Assembly: GCF_024585285.1 (NCBI RefSeq)
Contig: NZ_CP040755.1
Span: 3,534,001 to 3,598,000 of the forward strand
Length of the DNA stretch: 64,000 bases
Direction: 5' to 3'
Source: Colwellia sp. M166
GTDB taxonomy: Bacteria > Pseudomonadota > Gammaproteobacteria > Enterobacterales > Alteromonadaceae
Position numbers and translations under genes: made by a program. The notes beneath the pieces were generated by a model. That model made no database searches. It worked only from the letters and a program-made list of their open reading frames with translations, and had not been told where the DNA came from. Positions within the stretch are counted from its first letter, which is position 1, and every line of letters starts with the position of its first letter. Below, in pieces: positions 33,703-43,674 of the stretch.

Positions 33703-35040
33703 ATGTACGATCCTTTGCACGATTTATCGCCAGGTTGTAATGAAAAGTATCCTGAAAGTTACTGGGCAAATGTTTCCGGAGTCGCACCAGAACACGATGG
33801 TGCGGTTAGCGGTGATATTGATGTTGATGTCGCCATTATTGGTGCAGGCTATACCGGATTATCTTGTGCGCTGCATTTGGCTCGAGAACATGGTATTAAA
33901 GCGCATGTTTTAGAAGCTAATCAAACTGCCTGGGGTTGTAGTGGGCGTAATGCCGGTTTTATTTTGAAATCTTCCGGTCGCAAGTCCTATGGCCAAATGG
34001 CTAAGCAATGGGGCGAAGAAGTGATGCGCGGTATTTATCAGGAAATGGCGGCAGGTGTCGACACGGTAAATAGCTTGATCGGCGAAGGCATCGACTGCGA
34101 TCGCCAGAGTGCTGGTTATATCAAGGTTGCGCATAAGCCTAATAAATTGAAAGAGCTGGTTGAGTTGGCCAAGCTTCAACAGAAAATGTTTGGTTATGAC
34201 GTTGAAATTCTTTCACAAGCTGAAGTACGTCAACAATATATGGATGACCGCAATGCTTATGGCGCGATTCGTTATCAAGACGGTTTTGGTTTAAATCCTT
34301 TAAAACTGGCTTGGGGCTATCAAAAATTAGCCCGTCAAGCTGGCGCGAAAGTACATTGTGCTTCTCCAGTAACCCAATGGCTGTCAGGTGACAATAAGCA
34401 GAAGCTGCACACGCCTAATGGTATTGTTAGTGCGCAAAAAGTGGTTATTGCAACTAATGGCTATACGCCAAAAGGTTTTCACGACTTAACCACCGATCGA
34501 ACATTGCCAGTATTGTCACAAATTATTGTTACTGAACCATTAAATGAAGCACAACTTGCTGCTTGTAATTTCTTAACCTCTAATGTGGTTATGGACACGC
34601 GAGCATTGAAGTATTATTACCGTAAGTTACCCGATAATAGAATATTGTTTGGCGGTAGAGGAGCGATCACCGGCAAAAGTGCAGAAGATCCTTATTACGC
34701 ACAACGTCTACTGTCGGTACTCAAAAGCAGTTTTCCTGCGCTGAGCAACATCAACTACAGTTATGCTTGGTCTGGCTGGATTTGTATGGCGTTAGATGAT
34801 TTACCGCACATTTATCAAAATGATGAAAAGTCGGTATTTTACAGCATGGGCTACTGCGGTAGTGGCGTTTCATTTTCGGTACAAGCGGGCAAGCGTTTAG
34901 CTGAAAAAGTGGCTGAAAAACCGGTACCTGATTTGCCGTTGTACAATAAAGCTTTGCCTAAGTTTCCATTTGCTCCATTGCGACGAGTAGGGCAGTGGGG
35001 CTATTTTCATTACGGTAAAGTAAAAGACCAGTGGTTTTAA
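33703..35040 (+). CDS. FAD-dependent oxidoreductase (DAO family, PuuB-like)
   Basis: About 445 residues from the ATG at 33703 (MYDPLHDLSPGCNEKYPESYW), preceded by GGAAGTGAAA. The FAD dinucleotide fold VAIIGAGYTGLSCALHLA is near residue 45, with WGCSGRNAGF next. The C-terminal FAD contact is in SMGYCGSGVSFSVQAGK. The N-terminal YPESYWA is typical of gamma-glutamylputrescine oxidase-like enzymes, but no other puu genes are here, so an amine or amino-acid substrate is only inferred. Its last codons are duplicated downstream. Confidence 0.82.
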   Translation: MYDPLHDLSPGCNEKYPESYWANVSGVAPEHDGAVSGDIDVDVAIIGAGYTGLSCALHLAREHGIKAHVLEANQTAWGCSGRNAGFILKSSGRKSYGQMAKQWGEEVMRGIYQEMAAGVDTVNSLIGEGIDCDRQSAGYIKVAHKPNKLKELVELAKLQQKMFGYDVEILSQAEVRQQYMDDRNAYGAIRYQDGFGLNPLKLAWGYQKLARQAGAKVHCASPVTQWLSGDNKQKLHTPNGIVSAQKVVIATNGYTPKGFHDLTTDRTLPVLSQIIVTEPLNEAQLAACNFLTSNVVMDTRALKYYYRKLPDNRILFGGRGAITGKSAEDPYYAQRLLSVLKSSFPALSNINYSYAWSGWICMALDDLPHIYQNDEKSVFYSMGYCGSGVSFSVQAGKRLAEKVAEKPVPDLPLYNKALPKFPFAPLRRVGQWGYFHYGKVKDQWF

Positions 35041-35221
35041 AATACGGGCCTTCTACTTGTTGCTTTACTCAGCCTTAATCAACACGATTTGCGCGTTCAT
35101 TACGACGAGTAGGGCAGTGGGGCTATTTTCATTATGGGAAAGTAAAAGACCAGTGGTTTTAAAATACGGGCCTTCTACTTGTTGTTTTACTCAGTATTAA
35201 TCAACACGATTTGTGTGTTCA
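34981..35221. repeat. 122-bp tandem duplication over two convergent gene ends
   Basis: CGACGAGTAGGGCAGTGGGG starts at 34981 and again at 35103. The ~119-bp units differ at about ten positions. Unit 1 contains the end of the oxidoreductase gene. Unit 2 contains the end of the minus-strand dehydrogenase gene. Each unit carries a degenerate copy of the other gene's tail, so the duplication spanned the original convergent junction. Confidence 0.9.
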
Positions 35222-36150
35222 CCTTGCTTAAATGCCGTTATATTCCTGGCGACCAAATTAAGTAAGGCCTGCTGTGCTTGTTGGCTTGCCCAAGCGATAT
35301 GAGCGGTAATTTTTAACTTAGGTGACTGCGCAGCTAAAAGTATATGATCTTTTGGTGGTGGCTCTTGTTCAAGTACATCTAAAATCGCGCAGGCAATTTC
35401 ATCGTTATTTAAGGCACTGAGCAAATCTTGGTTATTAATTAAAGCACCGCGTGCGGTATTAATCAGTATCGCGCTTGTTTTCATACGAGCAAATAACTCC
35501 GCATTAAACATACCTTGTGTTTCTGGCGTTTGCGGGCAATGTAAGCTGATAATATCTGCTTGCTCGATAGCGGCTAAAAACGCCATTCGCTCAGGTCTAA
35601 TCGTTGTAGCACCAGGTCTTTCTGCAATCAGTACCGTCATGTCAAAAGCTTTAGCAATATCGGCAACTTTTTGTCCCAAAGCCCCGTAACCAATAATAGC
35701 GATAGACTTGCCTGCTAGTTCGATACTGCCATTACCGTGCAGACAAAAGGTCTCACTTTTCTGCCATAAACCCTGTTGGGTATTGCGGTTGTGATGCTCA
35801 ATTTGACTAAAGTGAGCCAGTAACTGAGCAAAAATATATTGGACAAGGGTATTTTTTGCATAACCACTGACATTAGTCACCGCTATACCGAGTGCTTTCG
35901 CTGCTGCAATATCGACATTATTAATGCCGGTAGCGGTGACACATATTAGTTTTAAATCAGGTAGCTGACTTAATGTTTCACGGCTTAGTTCTACTTTGTT
36001 AGTTAATATAATTTCTGCATTAGCACTATGTTGCACGACTTGTGAGGGAGATGTTGTTGCGTGTAGGTTAAGGTTACTGACTACCTGATTAATAGTTGAT
36101 AAATCTAAGGATTGGCTAAAGGTTTGATAATCTAAAAATACAGCTCGCAT
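35197..36150 (-). CDS. D-2-hydroxyacid dehydrogenase (HprA-like)
   Basis: 317 residues. The NAD loop is IAIIGYGALGQKVADIA. The catalytic Arg is in INTARGALIN, the Glu in VLEQEPP and the His in ITAHIAW. It reduces or oxidises 2-hydroxyacids such as glycerate/hydroxypyruvate; the exact substrate is not fixed by sequence. The last codons lie in unit 2 of the tandem duplication. Confidence 0.87.
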   Translation of the reverse strand: MRAVFLDYQTFSQSLDLSTINQVVSNLNLHATTSPSQVVQHSANAEIILTNKVELSRETLSQLPDLKLICVTATGINNVDIAAAKALGIAVTNVSGYAKNTLVQYIFAQLLAHFSQIEHHNRNTQQGLWQKSETFCLHGNGSIELAGKSIAIIGYGALGQKVADIAKAFDMTVLIAERPGATTIRPERMAFLAAIEQADIISLHCPQTPETQGMFNAELFARMKTSAILINTARGALINNQDLLSALNNDEIACAILDVLEQEPPPKDHILLAAQSPKLKITAHIAWASQQAQQALLNLVARNITAFKQGEHTNRVD

Positions 36151-36244
36151 GGAAGAGACTCATTAGAAAAATTTTGCCAAGCTTATCGTAAAGCTGTCAA
36201 TGGGTCGATGGCATTTTTGGATATTTTGGAGAATATCGAATTGA

Positions 36245-36288
36245 AATATTAACGTCTTAACAGTGTGGACTGTAAAGACGTTAATATT
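36245..36288 (-). terminator. Strong hairpin downstream of nnrS
   Basis: AATATTAACGTCTT with AACAGT pairs with ACTGT and AAAGACGTTAATATT around a GTGG loop, leaving one unpaired base. It starts about 48 bases after the nnrS stop codon; a short T stretch follows on the minus strand. Confidence 0.65.
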
Positions 36289-36335
36289 GAAGAAATTAAA
36301 ACTTGGTTATGGTCATTAATGAGCGTGCCAAACGT

Positions 36336-37541
36336 TTATCCTGGGCGGCCATCAGCGCGAGACTTTAACAGCATTGGACCATAGAAGATAACAAATAATC
36401 CGAAGCTGATCAGCCAAAGCAAACCACTGATATCGATAAATATCATGGTTTTTTCTGGCAAGCCCCAAGGGCCAAAACTTCTGATTAAGCTGGCTAGTAC
36501 CATGGCAGCAAAAGCCAGTGACATCAGCATTGGGGGCTGTAAAGTTCTACCTGTATGACCTAATGATACGCGCGAAATCATCGCGAGAATAACACCGCCA
36601 ATGCCACCAATAGTGATTAAATGCCAAATATGATTGCTCGGTATTTCAGGTATTAAATAACTGAAACCGAGTAATGTTAAGCCAAAAGCCAGCGCTTTAA
36701 TTGAAAAGTGTAATGACCATAGTAGTGGCACGCCTAGGGTTATCCAAGGGCGCCATCTCAGCCAACGGATAGCTTGAAAAATACCGGCGAAGATTAAAAT
36801 AATACCGATATAAAAGTTATTTACGCCAATGATCGGATGTAATAGCAGTAGTATGGTGAGCAAAGCCAGTGAACCATTAGTTAACTTATCAAGCCAAGGC
36901 AGTGGCGTAGTTTTTGTGGTTTTTGTGCCATTGGCGGTAAACATAGGCACTACGCGGCCAACCATAACCGAGATCAGTAAGGTAATTAACATAACACCAG
37001 CATAACCAGCATATTGCGTAGAGATTGATGCCGGATAATAAATGCTGGCGTGCATTTCTGCATTAGCGAGAGTGAAAATAGTTAACAAAGGCACAAAAAA
37101 TAAATTGCGATATTGTTTAATCGCTAATATTGGTTTTGCCAAGATAAAAGCAACACAAGGTAAAAATGCTAAATCTATTACTGTGCTTAGGGCTGGGCCA
37201 AAGATATTGGGTAACAATAAACTCACTCGGCCTAATAACCAGAGGAGAAATAAAGCCGCTAAAAGCTTACCTTTAACACCCGGAAGTCCAGTCCAATTTT
37301 GTACGGCTGTTAACAGAAAACCTGCAATGATGGCACAGCCAAAACCAAAAATCATTTCGTGAATATGCCACCAGTAGCCGCCACCTAAAGGTTGAATGTC
37401 TAAAGCTCCTCGATACAGCATAATCCATAAGAAAATAGCGATAACACTAAAAAGTGCGCCAGCCAAAAAGAAAGGCCGAAAACCTAATCTAAATAGCGGC
37501 GTTATTTGTTGTTCTTTTTTTAAATCGGTAATTTGCATCAT
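36336..37541 (-). CDS. nnrS: NnrS family membrane protein
   Basis: 401 residues with about twelve hydrophobic helices. FRLGFRPFFLAGALFSV near the N-terminus and GYWWHIHEMIFGFGCAIIAGF carry the conserved histidines of NnrS, a haem- and copper-containing membrane protein linked to protection from nitric oxide and nitrosative stress. LLTAVQNWTGLPG is also diagnostic. There is no denitrification gene beside it, so the role here is inferred from family only. Confidence 0.92.
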   Translation of the reverse strand: MMQITDLKKEQQITPLFRLGFRPFFLAGALFSVIAIFLWIMLYRGALDIQPLGGGYWWHIHEMIFGFGCAIIAGFLLTAVQNWTGLPGVKGKLLAALFLLWLLGRVSLLLPNIFGPALSTVIDLAFLPCVAFILAKPILAIKQYRNLFFVPLLTIFTLANAEMHASIYYPASISTQYAGYAGVMLITLLISVMVGRVVPMFTANGTKTTKTTPLPWLDKLTNGSLALLTILLLLHPIIGVNNFYIGIILIFAGIFQAIRWLRWRPWITLGVPLLWSLHFSIKALAFGLTLLGFSYLIPEIPSNHIWHLITIGGIGGVILAMISRVSLGHTGRTLQPPMLMSLAFAAMVLASLIRSFGPWGLPEKTMIFIDISGLLWLISFGLFVIFYGPMLLKSRADGRPG

Positions 37542-37653
37542 AGCTGCAACCTTAGGTGTTTATATTGTGGCGATCATAAAGCAATCAAGAATAATTACTT
37601 TGCCATATATCAAATAATTTAGTCTTGAGTTAGCTTTTTATACTCAAGCGATG

Positions 37654-37899
37654 TTAAGTAATTGGTAACTCTAACTCAACAATTTGTTCAGAAATTAATT
37701 CAAGTTTTTCTGACATTAAGGCTTGGGCGTCATACAAGCCACGGTTGTAATAAACGGCACCTAATTCCTTAGTAAAGAAATCAAGTAAAAAATCAGCATC
37801 AAATTGCTCCAATTCTTGCTCTAGTTCTTTCAGAAAATAGCGTTGTAATTTGTCGATTAACAATGACTTTTCATTGGCCGTGAATTTTATCGGTGACAT
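37654..37899 (-). CDS. DUF2164 family protein
   Basis: 81 residues, acidic, beginning MSPIKFTANEKSLLIDKLQRYF. The block LLDFFTKELGAVYYNRGLYDAQ is characteristic of DUF2164, a small conserved family without known function. No signal peptide. It lies alone, downstream of a palindromic repeat. Confidence 0.82.
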   Translation of the reverse strand: MSPIKFTANEKSLLIDKLQRYFLKELEQELEQFDADFLLDFFTKELGAVYYNRGLYDAQALMSEKLELISEQIVELELPIT

Positions 37900-37936
37900 T
37901 GATTGGTTTCCAGTCCTAGTAAGTTTAGAATGATTT

Positions 37937-37993
37937 ATACCAATTCTACTAAGTTTCTTCCCACTCAGTGAACAAACTTAATAGACTTGGTAT
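37937..37993. repeat. ATACCAA...TTGGTAT palindromic repeat
   Basis: ATACCAATTCTACTAAGTTT pairs with AAACTTAATAGACTTGGTAT at 18 of 20 positions across a ~17-base loop. It shares ATACCAA, the CTATTAAG-type core and TTGGTAT with the element at 15686-15758. Confidence 0.75.
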
Positions 37994-38094
37994 TATTATA
38001 CTCATTTAGTATCATTATTTTTTGCTTAATGAATAACCTAATGACAAATATACTATTATACTGTTCCATATAAATTTTAAGTTAAGTAATTGCT

Positions 38095-38226
38095 GTGAAT
38101 AAATCATCGTTTAAACAATGGTGGCATACCGATTGTCAGTTTTGCCGTAAAGCTAGAATGATCATTTTTTGGTTAATTTTGATGTTAGCTGCTGATGCAC
38201 TTTGGTTTGGTTTGATCATTCACTAA
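38095..38226 (+). CDS. Possible small membrane protein (43 aa)
   Basis: From a GTG at 38095: an N-terminal TDCQFCRKAR segment with a CxxC pair, then one hydrophobic helix (MIIFWLILMLAADALWFGL). The ribosome site is weak (AAGTAATTGCT). The composition is protein-like, but evidence for translation is limited. It ends 25 bases before iscX. Confidence 0.4.
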   Translation: MNKSSFKQWWHTDCQFCRKARMIIFWLILMLAADALWFGLIIH

Positions 38227-38251
38227 TTAGATAAACAAAAAGAGGTAGACC

Positions 38252-38452
38252 ATGAGTTATCGCTGGACTGATTCACTTGATATTGCACTCGACCTGATCG
38301 AAGAGCATCCTGATGTCGATCCTATGACATTACATTTTCCTGAATTAATGCAATGGGTTTTGGCATTAGAAAACTTTGATGATGATCCCAAGCATTGTGG
38401 TGAACGGGTACTTGAAGCAATTCAGTTGGCTTGGATATCAGAAGCGGATTAA
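38252..38452 (+). CDS. iscX: Fe-S cluster assembly protein IscX
   Basis: 66 residues, acidic: WTDSLDIALDLIEEHPDVDP, HFPELMQWVLALENFDDDP and CGERVLEAIQLAWISE are the IscX signature. IscX binds IscS and iron and modulates cluster assembly. It is normally the last gene of the isc operon, but here it stands alone, so it has been separated from iscRSUA-hscBA-fdx. A good AAAGAGG ribosome site precedes the ATG. Confidence 0.93.
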   Translation: MSYRWTDSLDIALDLIEEHPDVDPMTLHFPELMQWVLALENFDDDPKHCGERVLEAIQLAWISEAD

Positions 38453-38603
38453 ATTTCTCTTCTATTTTATTTAGAGCAGATTAATGTTGAATGATTAATC
38501 TATATCACTTTTCAAAAGCCGATATTTGGCTATAATATGCGCTCGATTATTATTGTGGTGAATTTTCACCATTCACTAAAAATATAAAGAATATACTTCA
38601 ACT

Positions 38604-40298
38604 ATGACATCTGAAACTAATCAACGTCCATTATATATCCCATATGCGGGTCCTAGCTTATTAGAAACACCTCTACTCAATAAAGGTAGTGCATTTAGTG
38701 AAGAGGAACGCTCACATTTTAATTTAACCGGCTTGTTACCGCCGCGTTTTGAAAGTATCGATGAGCAAGTTGAACGTGCTTATATGCAGTATCGTACTTT
38801 TGATACTAACTTGAATAAACACATATATTTACGTGCGATTCATGATAATAATGAAACTTTATTTTTTAAGTTAGTGCAAGCGCACCTGGCTGAAATGATG
38901 CCAATTATTTATACCCCAACCGTTGGTGATGCTTGTGAACAATTTTCTGATATTTATCGTAGTTCACGAGGTTTGTTTGTTTCTTATGACCAACGTCATC
39001 AGCTTGATGACATTTTGCGTAATGCCACGAAAAATAAAGTTAAAGTTATCGTCGTTACCGATGGTGAGCGTATTCTGGGTTTAGGCGATCAAGGTATTGG
39101 CGGTATGGGCATTCCAATTGGTAAGCTCTCGCTTTATACGGCTTGTGGTGGTATTAGCCCAGCATATACTTTGCCGGTTATGCTTGATGTTGGTACCAAT
39201 AATGAAAAACTGTTAAACGATCCTATGTATATGGGCTGGCGCCATCCTCGTATTGAGCAAGAAAAGTACGATGAGTTTTTAGCAATGTTTATCAATGCTG
39301 TTAAACGTCGTTGGCCACATGTGTTATTGCAGTTTGAAGATTTTGCGCAACCTAATGCCACACCATTACTAAACCGTTACCGTGATGAAATATGTTGTTT
39401 TAACGATGATATTCAAGGCACAGCGTCAGTAACGGTTGGCACGTTATTAGCGGCTTGTCGCACCAAAAATGTACCATTGTCAGCACAACGAGTTGCCTTT
39501 GTTGGCGCAGGCTCTGCCGGTTGCGGTATTGCCGAACAAATTATTGCACAAATGGTTAGTGAAGGAATTTCTGAACAACAAGCTCGCAGCCAAATATTTA
39601 TGATCGACCGTTTCGGTTTATTAACTGAAGGTATGACGGGTTTACGTGACTTTCAAGCGAAACTGGCACAAAAACAGTCTGCCACTGCAACATGGAATGC
39701 CGCCGGTGAATACGCTTCGTTGTTAGAAGTCATGCACGGCGCAAAACCAACGATTTTAATCGGTGTTTCTGGCGTGCCTGGCTTATTCACTGAGGAAGTC
39801 ATCAAAGCGATGAAGTCGCATTGTGCTAGACCTATAATATTCCCACTGAGTAATCCAAGTCGTCAAGTCGAAGCAACGCCAGAACAGGTTATTAACTGGA
39901 CTGAAGGTGAGGTTATTATTGCTACCGGCAGCCCGTTTGAAGCTGTTGAATATAAAGGCGAACTTTTTCCTATCGCCCAGTGCAACAATAGTTATGTTTT
40001 CCCTGGTATCGGCTTAGGGGTAGTTTCTGCCAATATAGCTCGTATCACTGATAAAATGTTAATGGCCGCAAGTGAAATGTTAGCACAAGCTTCACCTTTG
40101 GCGAATACCGCCAAGGGAGAGTTGCTACCACCATTAGTTGAAATTGCCGGCCTAAGTAAAAGAATAGCTTTTGCTGTTGCTAAAGTTGCTTATGAGCAAG
40201 GGCATGCGTTGCCACTTTCTGATGAACAATTAGCAGAGAAGATTGAGGCTAACTTTTGGACACCGCAATATCGTCAGTACCGCCGCATTAGTATTTAA
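38604..40298 (+). CDS. maeA: NAD-dependent malic enzyme
   Basis: 564 residues, the length of the E. coli enzyme. [17 protein letters not shown] is the malic-enzyme N-terminal signature, FEDFAQPNA and [13 protein letters not shown] bind the divalent metal and malate, and [13 protein letters not shown] is the NAD loop. It decarboxylates malate to pyruvate with NADH production. A TATAAT lies at 38531 without a clear -35. Confidence 0.95.
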   Translation: MTSETNQRPLYIPYAGPSLLETPLLNKGSAFSEEERSHFNLTGLLPPRFESIDEQVERAYMQYRTFDTNLNKHIYLRAIHDNNETLFFKLVQAHLAEMMPIIYTPTVGDACEQFSDIYRSSRGLFVSYDQRHQLDDILRNATKNKVKVIVVTDGERILGLGDQGIGGMGIPIGKLSLYTACGGISPAYTLPVMLDVGTNNEKLLNDPMYMGWRHPRIEQEKYDEFLAMFINAVKRRWPHVLLQFEDFAQPNATPLLNRYRDEICCFNDDIQGTASVTVGTLLAACRTKNVPLSAQRVAFVGAGSAGCGIAEQIIAQMVSEGISEQQARSQIFMIDRFGLLTEGMTGLRDFQAKLAQKQSATATWNAAGEYASLLEVMHGAKPTILIGVSGVPGLFTEEVIKAMKSHCARPIIFPLSNPSRQVEATPEQVINWTEGEVIIATGSPFEAVEYKGELFPIAQCNNSYVFPGIGLGVVSANIARITDKMLMAASEMLAQASPLANTAKGELLPPLVEIAGLSKRIAFAVAKVAYEQGHALPLSDEQLAEKIEANFWTPQYRQYRRISI

Positions 40299-40337
40299 GC
40301 CATGAGCCAATGGCTTTAACATAATAGTGTCGACTGC

Positions 40338-40363
40338 AAAACGCCCATCTTGATGGGCGTTTT
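40338..40363 (+). terminator. Intrinsic terminator of maeA
   Basis: AAAACGCCCATC and GATGGGCGTTTT form a perfect 12-bp stem around TT, with A and T tracts on either side. Confidence 0.9.
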
Positions 40364-40566
40364 ATGTTTTACTGAAGCAACAATGGTCAAGCTGCTTTTA
40401 GGCTTTAATGCAATATCATCAGTGGCAGCGGCCCTAGTTAAGAAAATCCCTCAAATTATTACTGTGCTGATGAAAAGTGATAAGCCTAGGCATTTGCTTT
40501 TAATTCGTCTATAATCGCGCCAAAATTTATACCGTATTTAATTCTAATTTTATTGAGAGGGCTATC

Positions 40567-40998
40567 ATGGCTATCGAACGTACTTTTTCTATCGTAAAAC
40601 CTGACGCAGTTGCTAAAAACTTTATCGGTCAAATCTATAACCGTTTTGAAACTGCTGGTTTAAAAATCGTTGCTTCTAAAATGATTCACTTATCAAAAGA
40701 AAAAGCAGAAGGTTTTTACGCTGAGCACAGCGAACGTCCTTTCTTCGGCGCTTTAGTTGAATTCATGACTTCTGGCCCAGTAATGGTACAAGTTTTAGAA
40801 GGCGAAAACGCTGTTCTTAAAAACCGTGAAATCATGGGTGCTACTAACCCTGCTGAAGCACTTGCTGGTACTATCCGTGCCGATCTTGCTGACTCAATCG
40901 ACGAAAATGCAGCTCACGGCTCTGACGCTTTAGAATCAGCAGCACGTGAAATTGCATACTTCTTCGCTGATGAAGAAATCTGTCCACGTACTCGTTAA
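40567..40998 (+). CDS. ndk: Nucleoside diphosphate kinase
   Basis: 143 residues, full length. [15 protein letters not shown] is the N-terminal signature and [12 protein letters not shown] carries the phosphorylated histidine. It balances NTP and dNTP pools. Codon choice (CGT, GGT, ATC) is more biased than in neighbours, suggesting high expression. ATG behind GAGAGG; a TATAAT lies at 40510. Confidence 0.97.
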   Translation: MAIERTFSIVKPDAVAKNFIGQIYNRFETAGLKIVASKMIHLSKEKAEGFYAEHSERPFFGALVEFMTSGPVMVQVLEGENAVLKNREIMGATNPAEALAGTIRADLADSIDENAAHGSDALESAAREIAYFFADEEICPRTR

Positions 40999-41064
40999 TT
41001 TTAAAGCTTATATCATAAGCTATCTGCACAACAGGTTGCTTAGTATTGTTTAAGAATTAATTTG

Positions 41065-41097
41065 AAGGATTTTACCGTTAATCGGTAAAATCCTTTT
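41065..41097 (+). terminator. Intrinsic terminator of ndk
   Basis: AAGGATTTTACCG pairs perfectly with CGGTAAAATCCTT, followed by TT. Confidence 0.88.
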
Positions 41098-41275
41098 GTC
41101 TATTTTAAGGCTATAGAAAATTGAATGTTTTTGCAGAGCACAGACTACTGAGAACATTGACTTTTATTTAGTTTAAACTTTTTTAAGGTTTGAAATAGAT
41201 CCACTAAATTGTTTGTTTTGCGCAAAAAGCGTACAATTTATTCTGTAATTTTGTAGTGTTGAGAAACTTTTTATC

Positions 41276-42421
41276 ATGAGTGATGTAACCGAAGTAGTAA
41301 CCCCTGTAAAGCATAAAATTAATTTACTGAACCTTGACCATCAAGGAATGAGGGAATATTTTGCTTCCATCGGCGAAAAGCCATTTCGTGCCGATCAAAT
41401 TATGAAATGGATGTATCACTTTGGTTATGATGACTTTGACTTGATGACTAACCTGAATAAAAAGTTACGTGAGAAGTTACAACGTGATACTGAAATTAAA
41501 GCGCCTGAAATTTCTGAAAAACAAGTGTCAAACGATGGCACGATTAAATATGCTCTACGTTTAGAAGGTGGTCAGGAAGTTGAAACGGTGTGGATCCCTG
41601 AAAATGGTCGCGCAACCCTTTGTGTTTCATCGCAAGTGGGTTGTGCTTTAGAGTGTACTTTCTGTTCAACTGCGCAACAAGGTTTCAACCGTAACCTCTC
41701 AATGGCTGAAATTATTGGCCAAGTATGGCGAGTTGCTAATGATATTGGTGCCACTCGTATTGCCGGTACTCGTCCAATTACCAACATTGTTATGATGGGG
41801 ATGGGTGAGCCGTTACTGAATATGAAAAACCTTATTCCTGCATTAGATACTATGTTAAATGATTTAGGTTATGGTCTGTCAAAGCGTCGTGTTACGGTTA
41901 GTACTTCTGGCGTAGTACCTGCGCTTGATATGCTAAAAGAAAAAATTGATTGTGCGTTAGCAATATCAATTCATGCGCCAAACAATAAGTTACGTGATGA
42001 ATTAGTGCCAATAAATAAAAAATATCCGCTAGAAGAGTTTTTAGCCGCTGCGGGGCGTTATATTGAGGGTTCAAAAGCTAATAAACAGGCAACCATTGAA
42101 TATGTCATGCTTGACCATGTTAACGATAGTACTGAACAAGCACATGAATTAGCTCATGCTTTGAAAGATTTACCGAGTAAAATCAATTTGATCCCATTTA
42201 ATCCTTATCCGGGGTCACCTTACACTCGTTCAAGTAATTCACGTATCGACCGTTTCGATAAAGTACTGCAAAGCTACGGCCTGACAGTGATCACTCGCCG
42301 CACGCGTGGTGATGATATTGATGCCGCATGTGGACAGTTAGCGGGTGATGTTTTAGATAGAACTAAGCGAACAGGAAAAAAAGAGGTGAAAGCTGAATCA
42401 ATTTCAGTAAAAATGGTTTAA
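41276..42421 (+). CDS. rlmN: Dual-specificity 23S rRNA/tRNA methyltransferase RlmN
   Basis: 381 residues. The radical-SAM motif is [14 protein letters not shown], followed by [11 protein letters not shown]. The second catalytic cysteine lies in AACGQLAG near the C-terminus. It methylates C2 of A2503 in 23S rRNA and A37 of some tRNAs. It opens the conserved block running to der; pilW follows after 41 bases. Confidence 0.96.
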   Translation: MSDVTEVVTPVKHKINLLNLDHQGMREYFASIGEKPFRADQIMKWMYHFGYDDFDLMTNLNKKLREKLQRDTEIKAPEISEKQVSNDGTIKYALRLEGGQEVETVWIPENGRATLCVSSQVGCALECTFCSTAQQGFNRNLSMAEIIGQVWRVANDIGATRIAGTRPITNIVMMGMGEPLLNMKNLIPALDTMLNDLGYGLSKRRVTVSTSGVVPALDMLKEKIDCALAISIHAPNNKLRDELVPINKKYPLEEFLAAAGRYIEGSKANKQATIEYVMLDHVNDSTEQAHELAHALKDLPSKINLIPFNPYPGSPYTRSSNSRIDRFDKVLQSYGLTVITRRTRGDDIDAACGQLAGDVLDRTKRTGKKEVKAESISVKMV

Positions 42422-42462
42422 TTCCAACGTTAAATCATTACTGACTAAGTGACGACACTTTT

Positions 42463-43662
42463 ATGATGGCAAAATTATCAACGATTTTTATCGTGTTGCT
42501 AAGTACGATGAGTTTAACCGCTTGTGTGACGCAAAATTATGGCCATGATAAAAGTACTCCGTTAATTGAAAATGAAGCAAGTAATAATGAAATAGCCATG
42601 ACCCGAATTTCTCTCGGCTTAGGCTATTTAAAAATGGGCAATACTCAGCAGGCGAAACTCAATTTAGCGAAAGCTAAACGTTTTGCGCCTAATTTAGTGC
42701 AAGTGCACACAGCATTCGCTCATTATTATGAAACGGTTGGAGAAGCTGATTTAGCGATAGAGGCTTTTGAGCATGCTTTAAGCCTTAATAGTGATGATGC
42801 CGATACCTTGAATAATTATGGTGTATTTTTGTGTCGCCAAGAAAAATATGCTGCTGCCGAACAACAGATCTTAAAAGCTATAGCGATCCCTAGCTATATC
42901 TTAGTTGCACAAAGTTATGAAAATTTAGCACTATGTCAGCTCAAAGCTAAACAGTTTAATAAAGCGGAAATATATCTTGAAAAAGCCATTGCGCATAGTC
43001 CCAATAGCGCAAGTTCGTTATATCAAATGATGCGTCTACAATACGCGAAAAGTAACTATACGTCAGCACAAAGCTATTTATATCGCTATGAAAAATCAAC
43101 GCGTCGTTTTAGTGCCGAGGCATTAGCCTTAGCCTTTAAAATATTTACCAAACAGGGCAACAAAGCTATTGCTGAAAATTATGGCAATATGCTGGTAAAA
43201 ATGTTTCCTCATTCTTTTGAGGCAAAGCAATACATTTTAAATGAACTATATCGGCTTGATGCTGACAAACTAGCTGAACAATACCGAGATTCACTTGCTA
43301 ATGGTAAAAAGACAACAAAGAAAAAGCGCGTTGTGGTATTGTCACCGAAAGTTGTCGCGATTTCAGAAAAATCAGACTTGAGTAGTCAAGGCCTCAAGCC
43401 AATGATGGTAAATTCAGTTATGCCAACAGTGAAACAAAAGCTTGAATCGCAAGAAAAAATAGCTAGAGAAAACAATAAACCAACTATGGTGTCATTACCT
43501 ATTCATACTGTGGAACAAGGCGATAGTTTATTTACTGTTGCTAAACAACACAATATTGCGGTGAATAGGTTAAAACGCTGGAATAAGCTGCGTAGTCCTT
43601 ATATTTTAAAAATCGGTGATGTACTTTATCTCGCAGACCCTAAATTAGCTGCGAAACACTAA
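42463..43662 (+). CDS. pilW: Type IV pilus assembly lipoprotein PilW/PilF with LysM extension
   Basis: 399 residues. A lipoprotein signal ends in the lipobox LTAC (Cys at about 21). Residues ~45-260 are TPR repeats (RISLGLGYLKMGNTQQAKL, AFEHALSLNSDDADTLNNYG), as in PilF/PilW, which stabilises and localises the secretin PilQ. The C-terminal ~50 residues (HTVEQGDSLFTVAKQHN, LKIGDVLYLAD) are a LysM peptidoglycan-binding domain after a basic linker. This extension is absent from the well-studied shorter proteins. Confidence 0.88.
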   Translation: MMAKLSTIFIVLLSTMSLTACVTQNYGHDKSTPLIENEASNNEIAMTRISLGLGYLKMGNTQQAKLNLAKAKRFAPNLVQVHTAFAHYYETVGEADLAIEAFEHALSLNSDDADTLNNYGVFLCRQEKYAAAEQQILKAIAIPSYILVAQSYENLALCQLKAKQFNKAEIYLEKAIAHSPNSASSLYQMMRLQYAKSNYTSAQSYLYRYEKSTRRFSAEALALAFKIFTKQGNKAIAENYGNMLVKMFPHSFEAKQYILNELYRLDADKLAEQYRDSLANGKKTTKKKRVVVLSPKVVAISEKSDLSSQGLKPMMVNSVMPTVKQKLESQEKIARENNKPTMVSLPIHTVEQGDSLFTVAKQHNIAVNRLKRWNKLRSPYILKIGDVLYLADPKLAAKH

Positions 43663-43674
43663 GAGTAACGCTTG

